A DNA stretch of 64,000 nucleotides from NCBI GenBank assembly GCA_030435675.1, contig JAUCMV010000006.1, forward strand, positions 412,728 to 476,727, read 5' to 3'. The notes beneath the pieces were generated by a model. It was not told the origin of the DNA, did not search any database, and was given only the letters and a program-made list of their open reading frames with translations. Position 1 is the first letter of the stretch; each line of letters opens with the position of its first letter. Positions 34,101 through 42,330 of the stretch are shown in pieces. Origin of the DNA: Steinernema hermaphroditum. Lineage: Eukaryota; Nematoda; Chromadorea; Rhabditida; Steinernematidae. The position numbers were made by a program, and so were the translations under genes.

Positions 34101-36766
34101 CTATCGAGAACCGTTGTAAAAACTTCAGAAAAAATCCGATTTCCAAAAAAGTGCCGAAATCGGGCTAAGTGTGTCGAATTCGACCACATCCTGTCACGAG
34201 GAAGTCATTCCAGGCCGTGATTTTGGGCGCATTTTTGTGGCACAACCGAGAAAGTCAGAACGGCCATAGTTTGGCTATCGAGAACCGTTGTAAAAACTTC
34301 AGAAAAAATCCGATTTCCAAAAAAGTGCCGAAATCGGGCTAAGTGTGTCGAATTCGACCACATCCTGTCACGAGGAAGTCATTCCAGGCCGTAATTTTGG
34401 GCGCATTTTTGTGGCACAACCGAGAAAGTCAGAACGGCCATAGTTTGGCTATCGAGAGCCGTTGTAAAAATTTGAGAAAAAAACGGATTTCCAAAAAAGT
34501 GCCGAAAAAGGGCTGAGTGGGTCTCGAGTTCGACATCATGCCGTCACGAGGAAGTCATTCCAGGCCGTGATTTTGGGCGCATTTTTGTGGCACAACCGAG
34601 AAAGTCAGAACGGCCATAGTTTGGCTATCGAGAACCGTTGTAAAAACTTCAGAAAAAATCCGATTTCCAAAAAAGTGCCGAAATCGGGCTAAGTGTGTCG
34701 AATTCGACCACATCCTGTCACGAGGAAGTCATTCCAGGCCGTGATTTTGGGCGCATTTTTGTGGCACAACAGAGAAAGTCAGAACGGCCATAGTTTGGCT
34801 ATCGAGAACCGTTGTAAAAACTTCAGAAAAAATCCGATTTCCAAAAAAGTGCCGAAATCGGGCTAAGTGTGTCGAATTCGACCACATCCTGTCACGAGGA
34901 AGTCATTCCAGGCCGTAATTTTGGGCGCATTTTTGTGGCACAACCGCGAAAGTCAGAACGGCCATAGTTTGGCTATCGAGAACCGTTGTAAAAATTTCAG
35001 AAAAAATCCGATTTCCAAAAAAGTGCCGAAATCGGGCTAAGTGTGTCTCGAATTCGACCACATCCTGTCACGAGGAAGTCATTCCAGGCCGTGATTTTGG
35101 GCGCATTTTTGTGGCACAACCGAGAAAGTCAGAACGGCCATAGTTTGGCTATCGAGAACCGTTGTAAAAACTTCAGAAAAAAACCGATTTCCAAAAAAGT
35201 GCCGAAATCGGGCTAAGTGTGTCGAATTCGACCACATCCTGTCAGGAGGAAGTTATTGCAGGCCGTTAACTTGGGCGCACTTTTGTGGCACAACTGAGAA
35301 AGTCAGAACGGCCATAGTTTGGCTATCGAGAGCCGTTGTAAAAATTTGAGAAAAAAACGGATTTCCAAAAAAGTGCCGAAAAAGGGCTGAGTGGGTCTCG
35401 AGTTCGACATCATGCCGTCACGAGGAAGTCATTCCAGGCCGTGATTTTGGGCGCATTTTTGTGGCACAACCGAGAAAGTCAGAACGGCCATAGTTTGGCT
35501 ATCGAGAACCGTTGTAAAAACTTCAGAAAAAATCCGATTTCCAAAAAAGTGCCGAAATCGGGCTAAGTGTGTCTCGAATTCGACCACATCCTGTCAGGAG
35601 GAAGTCATTCCAGGCCGTAATTTTGGGCGCATTTTTGTGGCACAACCGCGAAAGTCAGAACGGCCATAGTTTGGCTATCGAGAACCGTTGTAAAAATTTC
35701 AGAAAAAATCCGATTTCCAAAAAAGTGCCGAAATCGGGCTGAGTGTGTCTCGAATTCGACCACATCCTGTCACGAGGAAGTCATTCCAGGCCGTAATTTT
35801 GGGCGCATTTTTGTGGCACAACCGAGAAAGTCAGAACGGCCATAGTTTGGCTATCGAGAACCGTTGTAAAAACTTCAGAAAAAATCCGATTTCCAAAAAA
35901 GTGCCGAAATCGGGCTAAGTGTGTCTCGAATTCGACCACATCCTGTCAGGAGGAAGTCATTCCAGGCCGTAATTTTGGGCGCATTTTTGTGGCACAACCG
36001 CGAAAGTCAGAACGGCCATAGTTTGGCTATCGAGAACCGTTGTAAAAATTTCAGAAAAAATCCGATTTCCAAAAAAGTGCCGAAATCGGGCTAAGTGTGT
36101 CGAATTCGACCACATCCTGTCACGAGGAAGTCATTCCAGGCCGTGATTTTGGGCGCATTTTTGTGGCACAACCGAGAAAGTCAGAACGGCCATAGTTTGG
36201 CTATCGAGAACCGTTGTAAAAACTTCAGAAAAAATCCGATTTCCAAAAAAGTGCCGAAATCGGGCTAAGTGTGTCGAATTCGACCACATCCTGTCACGAG
36301 GAAGTCATTCCAGGCCGTAATTTTGGGCGCATTTTTGTGGCACAACCGAGAAAGTCAGAACGGCCATAGTTTGGCTATCGAGAACCGTTGTAAAAACTTC
36401 AGAAAAAATCCGATTTCCAAAAAAGTGCCGAAATCGGGCTAAGTGTGTCTCGAATTCGACCACATCCTGTCAGGAGGAAGTCATTCCAGGCCGTAATTTT
36501 GGGCGCATTTTTGTGGCACAACCGCGAAAGTCAGAACGGCCATAGTTTGGCTATCGAGAACCGTTGTAAAAATTTCAGAAAAAATCCGATTTCCAAAAAA
36601 GTGCCGAAATCGGGCTGAGTGTGTCTCGAATTCGACCACATCCTGTCACGAGGAAGTCATTCCAGGCCGTGATTTTGGGCGCATTTTTGTGGCACAACCG
36701 AGAAAGTCAGAACGGCCATAGTTTGGCTATCGAGAGCCGTTGTAAAAATTTTGGAAAAAATCCGAA
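28130..36766 (+). repeat. Satellite A, 174-176-bp tandem array (~49 copies)
   Basis: The monomer is marked by GTCATTCCAGGCCGT, CATTTTTGTGGCACAACCG, GGCCATAGTTTGGCTATCGA and GATTTCCAAAAAAGTGCC. Spacing of the first mark is 174 bp at 28270, 28444 and 28618, then 176 bp, because some monomers carry GTGTCTCGAATTC instead of GTGTCGAATTC. A distinct monomer type (GGCCGTTAACTTGGGCGCAC) recurs at 31431, 32129 and 32827, that is every 698 bp or four monomers, and again at 35261. This shows higher-order repetition. The left edge abuts the BEL/Pao debris and the right edge abuts the RTE element. Open frames within it are by-products of the repeat. Confidence 0.97.
32846..32970. other. Degenerate homopolymer patch in satellite A
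   Basis: One monomer dissolves into runs of A and G (GGGATTCAAAAAAAAGGG, then 12 or more G in a row) with missing bases, while neighbours on both sides are near-consensus. It looks like low-quality consensus or a gap-fill artefact rather than biology. Confidence 0.65.
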
Positions 36767-36774
36767 TTTTACGA

Positions 36775-37866
36775 ATTTATTGCGATATCTAACATATTAC
36801 ATGTTGTCGCACCCCATATTTATCCAACGTCCTCTGGCTTCTTGACGCGCACGGTGCCTCCATCTTTTGCTGCCCAGTGTCTTCGTTAAGTCATCGCTCC
36901 ATCGGGTTCGAGGTCTTCCGAGAGGTCTCTTCACAGGCGGGCGCCATTCTTCGAGTCGGTTGTACCAATTTTCCGGGCTTCCGTTCGCCATCTTCCAGGC
37001 GAAGTTCCACTTCCTTCTTCTTGCCGCTTCGTCGATGTCCTTCACCTTCGTGACGCCTCGGAGCCACTCATTGGTCCTCTTGTCTATTAGACGGACTCCG
37101 GCCATTCGGCGTTCCATCCTTCGCTGAGCGGTCGCAAGCCTCTTCCGCGCTGATTTCGTGAGCGACCAAGTTTCGGAACCGTAGAGCATGGCGGGAAGGA
37201 CGCACTGATCGAAGAGTTTTCGTTTCCATTGCATCAGGACGCTTCTGGAAGTCAGAAAGTCCTTGTACTTCCTGAAAACGTTCCATCCGCTTTGAATTCT
37301 TCTGTTGATCTCCTTGGAGTGGTCTCTTCTCAGCCTGACTTCCTGTCCCAGGTAAGTTCTGTCACCATCTGTTGCAGCTCTTCTTCCGTGTTGGCAATCA
37401 GCGCGATGTCGTCTGCGAAGCGTAGATTCGAGAGCTTCCGGCCGTTGATGTTGATCCCGAAGTTTTCCCAACCGAGCTCTCTGAAGATTTCTTCGAGCGT
37501 CGCTGTGAAGAGTTTTGGGCTGATCGTATCGCCCTGGCGGACTCCTCGCTGGATCTTGATCGGCACACGTTCTTCACCAATTTGGACGTAGGACGCGGCT
37601 TGATCATAGATCTTCCGCAGCAGGTTGATGATCGCAGCCGGAACTCCTTGACGTTTGATCGCGTTCCACACAGCGTTGATTTCCACGGAGTTGAACGCCT
37701 TCTCAAAGTCGACGAAAGCGACGAAGAGCGGTAGCCGGTATTCACGCGTCTTTTCCACCAGAAGATTCACGGCTTGGAGGTGGTCCACGGTTGAATAGCT
37801 TCTTCGGAATCCCGCTTGCTCCTCTGGCTGCTCAGCATCCAAAATCCGCTCAATCCGAGTTGAATG
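36775..37866 (-). mobile_element. RTE-type non-LTR retrotransposon, truncated and internally deleted
   Basis: The minus-strand reverse transcriptase starts inside the domain (RIERILDAEQPEEQAGFRRS) and continues through VAFVDFEKAFNSVE, GVRQGDTISPKLF and the catalytic FADDIALIAN at about 37850-37350. The frame then breaks. Right after MVTELT the sequence resumes in another frame with YLGQEVRLRRDHSKEI, then KRKLFDQCVLPAMLYGSETW, RRTP-like WLRGVTKVKDID and RPLGRPRTRWSDD. RTE proteins normally have roughly 60-70 residues between these two points, so an internal deletion plus frameshift is likely. The 5' part, including the endonuclease, is missing. The 3' end abuts satellite A. Confidence 0.9.
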
Positions 37867-37867
37867 G

Positions 37868-37985
37868 AAAAGAAAGATTGGTTCGGGGGTTCGAACCCGT
37901 CACCTACTAGAACATTGCCTGACATGGAAGGCAGGTGACTTACCCACTGCGCCACATTGACAAGGGCATTTCGCGCCGCCATACT
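37868..37985 (-). repeat. tRNA-like (pol III A/B box) sequence, SINE-head-like
   Basis: On the minus strand, TGGCGCAGTGGG (complement of 37943-37954) fits an A box, and GGGTTCGAACC (about 37888-37898) fits a B box at tRNA-like spacing of about 50 nt. A CCTGCC/GGCA-type anticodon-arm-like hairpin lies between. Acceptor and T stems do not pair properly, so this is not a functional tRNA gene. It directly adjoins the 5'-truncated end of the RTE copy. Confidence 0.55.
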
Positions 37986-38450
37986 CATACATATATACTC
38001 CGCTACCCAAAAATTGAAACCTCTTTTTCTCGCCGGTATCTGAGCGAGGGCACCTAATATTTTACACAGTTAATACACCCACCTAGACCTACCGTTTGCC
38101 AATAGTCCCGCGCCGATCGTAGAGTTGCATGATTGACCGTTCCCTTGTGAGTGTGAGTGAAAAATTCGCTTACAGTAGATTCTGTCATGTATCTGCTCTG
38201 CTTTCAGGTTAGCGTGGGGTGGATGTGTTGTACGCGGGCACTCGGAACACAAATGTTGTATGGGCGCCGCCGTACGAATGTGGGAAACGAATGGGGAGAA
38301 ACGACGAGATGGTTGTCCGACGAGAATCCGGTGATAATTCCTGTGCGTGGGGAGCGGGGCGCGACCTAGGAAAAATACTGTATATCTGTCCACGAGGGAA
38401 CGGCACCCGGTTAATACAAAAGCAACGACAAACTCTGAAGAGCAAGCCAA
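37986..38450. other. Intergenic, no gene recognised
   Basis: Mixed-composition sequence without a supported gene. It contains a 21-nt string starting CTGTCATGTATCTG at 38182 that recurs exactly at 40171. Confidence 0.5.
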
Positions 38451-39573
38451 TAAAGGGCCTATTATAGTCTGCGCGACAGTGTCGCGTAGCATTGTAAAGT
38501 TGTGTCGCGCAGTCGCGCAGCTGCGCGACACGCGAAAACCTATTATAGTCTGCGCGACGCGTCGCGTAGCTGCGCGACTGCGCGACACAAAATTCGTGTC
38601 GCGCAGCTGCGCGACTGTGCGACACGTAGAAACCTATTATAGTCTGCGCGACTGTCGCGTAGCTGCGCGACTGCGCGACACGTTTTTTGCGTCGCTCAGC
38701 CGTCCGAGCGACACAACATGTGTCGCACAGTCGCGTAGCTCTGCGCGGCCGGTCTACCGGCGAGATCTTCACTTCTGAGCCTTCATTTGTGCTCAGCTGG
38801 GTGTTTTTTGCCGTTTTGATGAATTTCGTCGCTCATCTGTAGTGCTTTGTCGAACATATAACATATATCAATTTTAACTTGCGATTTTTCGCATTTCAGG
38901 CAGACGATGCAGCAGAACAACGAAGCAGCTGGTGCTGTGAAGGTGACTGATGATGTCAAGACACACATCATCGACCTTGTGAAACGTAAGGACATCCTGT
39001 GGAAGGTGAAATCGAGGGGGTACAAGCTCGACGCCGAAAAGTCTGCTGCCTACCTCGAAATTTCGAACCAAGTTAATGAGCTGCACAGTCTTTCGCTGAA
39101 AGGTTTGTGTTTTCTGCCCAGTTATCTCTTAATTTGCTCTTTCAGGCGAAGACATACAAAATATTTTTAAGAATCTGAAGGATTCCTACATGAGAAGATT
39201 GAAGAGTGCCAAGAAGGCGATGGGAAACACAGGAGATGGCGCGAAGAGCAAGAAAAGGGAGGATAAATTCATATTTTCACATAAATTCACGCAGTTCTCG
39301 ACAGTTCTCTGCAGCTGCCTCTGCCTACAACAGATGATCTTCACTGTCGCACAGCTACTGTCGCATAGCGTATTATAGTTGCAAATACGGTTTTTGCGTC
39401 GCGTAGCTACGCGACTGTCGCTTAGCTACGCGACGCAAAAACCGTTTGTGTCGCGCAGACTATAACTGCGCGACGTTTACAGGCCGTTTGTGTCGCGTAG
39501 CTAAGCGACTGTCGCGCAGCTACGCGACGCGTCGCACAGTCGCACAGTCGCGCAGACTATAATGGGCCCTTAA
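38451..39573 (+). mobile_element. PIF/Harbinger-like DNA transposon with TAA duplications
   Basis: The element spans 38454-39570 and is flanked by TAA at 38451-38453 and 39571-39573. Its ends are inverted: AGGGCCTATTATAGTC on the left, and AGGGCCCATTATAGTC when the right end is read inward. A 3-bp TAA/TWA duplication is characteristic of PIF/Harbinger. Subterminal regions (38470-38750, 39360-39560) are packed with palindromic GTCGCGCAGCTGCGCGAC-like units and further copies of CCTATTATAGTCTGCGCGAC, possible transposase-binding arrays. Between them lies one MADF-domain gene. No transposase is encoded, so it is non-autonomous or a gene-carrying derivative. Confidence 0.85.
38907..39378 (+). CDS. 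MADF-domain DNA-binding protein inside the transposon
   Basis: Two exons, 38907-39102 and 39146-39378, give 429 nt or 142 aa. Residues about 12-75 look like a MADF/Myb-SANT-like domain: VKTHIIDLVKRKDILWKVKS, AAYLEISNQVN, then across the intron DIQNIFKNLKDSYMRRLKSA. A lysine-rich stretch (KSKKREDK) follows. A TTTCAG acceptor ends 7 nt before the ATG. The reading frame runs into the element's right subterminal repeat and stops at the TAG of a TTATAG unit, so the last 30 or so residues (QLLSHSVL at the end) derive from terminal-repeat DNA. Harbinger elements typically encode a Myb-like DNA-binding partner beside the transposase. This protein fits that role by position, which is an inference. Confidence 0.75.
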
Positions 39574-40504
39574 GGAAAATAGGAACGCTGCGCAGATGGC
39601 ACTCGGCGCAGGGGCTTCGCGGTGGGAGCCCGGTGCATTTTCTCAACAGATGTTGTGTTTAGATTGGGACGCCAATGGGCCCATTGTTTTTTTCCGCTGC
39701 TGTGTACCCTCAAGACACATTTGCTTTGCTTTCATCCAACACAACACATTTCATTGAACACTTTTCTGAAAAGTCGTGGTGGGAGCACTGTAGACATGTC
39801 TAGAGGTTGGGCTGAACAGGTGAATTTGTGGTCCAGATGGATCTTAAGTGTGGTCATTGTGGATTTCTTCAGCAGCGAAAGCTAGCCGGAAAAGGCCATA
39901 GTGAGCTTATTCCAGCTAGTGACGCCTAACCGTTCGTTCCACAAAAGGTGGAATAGTAATACCGCTGGTAGGAATCGTTCCACTTTTTGTGAAACAAACG
40001 GTTCTTCTAAAATTGGACATAACAGCATGAGTAATTATCGGAGAGGAATGCGCCTAGGCCAGAATTGAAGCTCAATAAATTCTGGACAGAATAGGCAAGG
40101 TGAGAACAACGCTCGGATGTGTTTGTGGTGGGACCCGGCCCGATTTAAAAAATGCAACTTTGAGCAGATACTGTCATGTATCTGCTCTGCTCCTTTTAGT
40201 GAACGGCGGTTTAAACACGCGCGTGAGGCGTTTAGAGCGTTTCTACGCTAGTGTAGCATGGAATAGGGTTGTCGAATACTGAAAAATCCTCGAATATCGA
40301 ACTTAGTCGAATATTCGATATTCGAAGATCCTCGAATTTCGAATATGGTCGAATATAAGCGAACCTTTGTTCCATGCCATGGAACAAAGGTTCGCTGATG
40401 ATTTTGGCGTATAATGAAAAGCTGTTTCTTCATTCAGTGGATGGTGGTGCATGGCCGTTCTTAGTTCGTGGATTCATGTGCCTGAATTATCACGAGGACC
40501 TGAG
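39574..40504. other. Intergenic stretch with several hairpins
   Basis: No gene is supported. It holds an inverted repeat with arms 39929-39954 and 39979-40004 (AACCGTT..TTCCAC.AAA and its complement), a hairpin GAGCAGATA/TATCTGCTC at 40162-40187, a TCGAATA-rich cluster (about 40270-40355) and a near-perfect palindrome at 40358-40396. Confidence 0.6.
40358..40396. repeat. 19-bp-arm palindrome with 1-nt centre
   Basis: AGCGAACCTTTGTTCCATG (40358-40376) is followed, after a single C, by its exact reverse complement (40378-40396). It immediately follows a cluster of TCGAATATTCGA-like motifs. Confidence 0.9.
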
Positions 40505-42330
40505 AATCCTATGCCCTATTTATGGTCGATTTTGAGCTCGTCCAGGGTAGAAATTTTGCATAGCTAATGTTTATGACCATATCTATGAGGTGCATACGAA
40601 AAAACCACTTTCCTCGGAGGTCGGTTTAAACACTTTCCAATGGGTGCCATGAATCCTATAAGATATAGGTCTAGGTAGGTAAGGATGCCCTATTTATGGT
40701 CGATTTTGAGCTCGTCCAGGGTAGAAATTTTGCATAGCTAATGTTTATGACCATATCTATGAGGTGCATACGAAAAAACCGCTTTCCTCGGAGGTCGGTT
40801 TGAACACTTTCCAATGGGTGCCATGAATCCTATAAGATATAGGTCTAGGTAGGTAAGGATGCCCTATTTATGGTCGATTTTGAGCTCGTCCAGGGTAGAA
40901 ATTTTGCATAGCTAATGTTTATGACCATATCTATGAGGTGCATACGAAAAAACCACTTTCCTCGGAGGTCGGTTTAAACACTTTCCAATGGGTGCCATGA
41001 ATCCTATAAGATATAGGTCTAGGTAGGTAAGGATGCCCTATTTATGGTCGATTTTGAGCTCGTCCAGGGTAGAAATTTTGCATAGCTAATGTTTATGACC
41101 ATATCTATGAGGTACATACGAAAAAACCGCTTTCCTCGGAGGTCGGTTTAAACACTTTCCAATGGGCAGCTTGAATCCTATAAGATATAGGTCTAGGTAG
41201 GTAAGGATGCCCTATTTATGGTCGATTTTGAGCTCATCCAGGGTAGAAATTTTGCACAGAAAATTTTTTACCATATTATGGGGGGAAAAAAAAAAAACCC
41301 TTTCCCGGGGGGGGTTAAACACTTTCCAATGGGTGCCATGAATCCTATAAGATATAGGTCTAGGTAGGTAAGGATGCCCTATTTATGGTCGATTTTGAGC
41401 TCGTCCAGGGTAGAAATTTTGCATAGCTAATGTTTATGACCATATCTATGAGGTGCATACGAAAAAACCACTTTCCTCGGAGGTCGGTTTAAACACTTTC
41501 CAATGGGTGCCATGAATCCTATAAGATATAGGTCTAGGTAGGTAAGGATGCCCTATTTATGGTCGATTTTGAGCTCGTCCAGGGTAGAAATTTTGCATAG
41601 CTAATGTTTATGACCATATCTATGAGGTGCATACGAAAAAACCGCTTTCCTCGGAGGTCGGTTTGAACACTTTCCAATGGGTGCCATGAATCCTATAAGA
41701 TATAGGTCTAGGTAGGTAAGGATGTCCCATTTATGGTCGATTTTGAGCTCATCCAGGGTAGAAATTTTGCATAGCTAATGTTTATGACCATATCTATGAG
41801 GTGCATACGAAAAAACCGCTTTCCTCGGAGGTCGGTTTAAACACTTTCCAATGGGTGCCATGAATCCTATAAGATATAGGTCTAGGTAGGTAAGGATGCC
41901 CTATTTATGGTCGATTTTGAGCTCATCCAGGGTAGAAATTTTGCATAGCTAATGTTTATGACCATATCTATGAGGTTCATACGAAAAAACAGCTTTCCTC
42001 GGAGGTCGGTTTAAACACTTTCCAATGGGCAGCTTGAATAAACACTTTCCAATGGGTGCCATGAATCCTATAAGATATAGGTCTAGGTAGGTAAGGATGC
42101 CCTATTTATGGTCGATTTTGAGCTCATCCAGGGTAGAAATTTTGCATAGCTAATGTTTATGACCATATCTATGAGGTGCATACGAAAAAACCGCTTTCCT
42201 CGGAGGTCGGTTTAAACACTTTCCAATGGGTGCCATGAATCCTATAAGATATAGGTCTAGGTAGGTAAGGATGCCCTATTTATGGTCGATTTTGAGCTCG
42301 TCCAGGGTAGAAATTTTGCACAGCTAATGT
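40505..42330 (+). repeat. Satellite B, 174-bp tandem array (~10 copies)
   Basis: The monomer is marked by ATGCCCTATTTATGGTCGA, AGCTCGTCCAGGGTAGAAAT, CTTTCCTCGGAGGTCGG and ATCCTATAAGATATAGGTCT. The first mark is spaced exactly 174 bp (40511, 40685, 40859, 41033). A short partial duplication (AAACACTTTCCAATGGG twice) occurs near 42030. A homopolymer-corrupted patch occurs at 41255-41315. It passes directly into satellite C at about 42330. Confidence 0.97.
41255..41315. other. Degenerate homopolymer patch in satellite B
   Basis: A stretch with AAATTTTTTACC, GGGGGGAAAAAAAAAAAACCC and CCCGGGGGGGG replaces the normal GACCATATCTATGAGGTGC segment of one monomer, while both sides are consensus-like. 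It is probably a sequencing or consensus artefact. Confidence 0.65.

Noticed and set aside
28130..36766. Regular repeats suggesting a CRISPR-like array
   Set aside because: The whole 174-176-bp unit is conserved with no unique spacers, and the context is a nematode genome. This is satellite DNA.
36867..37591. Plus-strand open frames opposite the RTE reverse transcriptase
   Set aside because: They are antisense shadows of the retrotransposon coding frame on the minus strand.
37868..37985. Functional tRNA gene
   Set aside because: A and B boxes are present but acceptor and T stems do not pair. A tRNA-derived repeat head is a better explanation.
38070..38772. Long open frames on both strands spanning the left end of the Harbinger-like element
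   Set aside because: They translate the palindromic GCGCGAC arrays into repetitive peptides (VAQSRSYAT-like) and are not genes.
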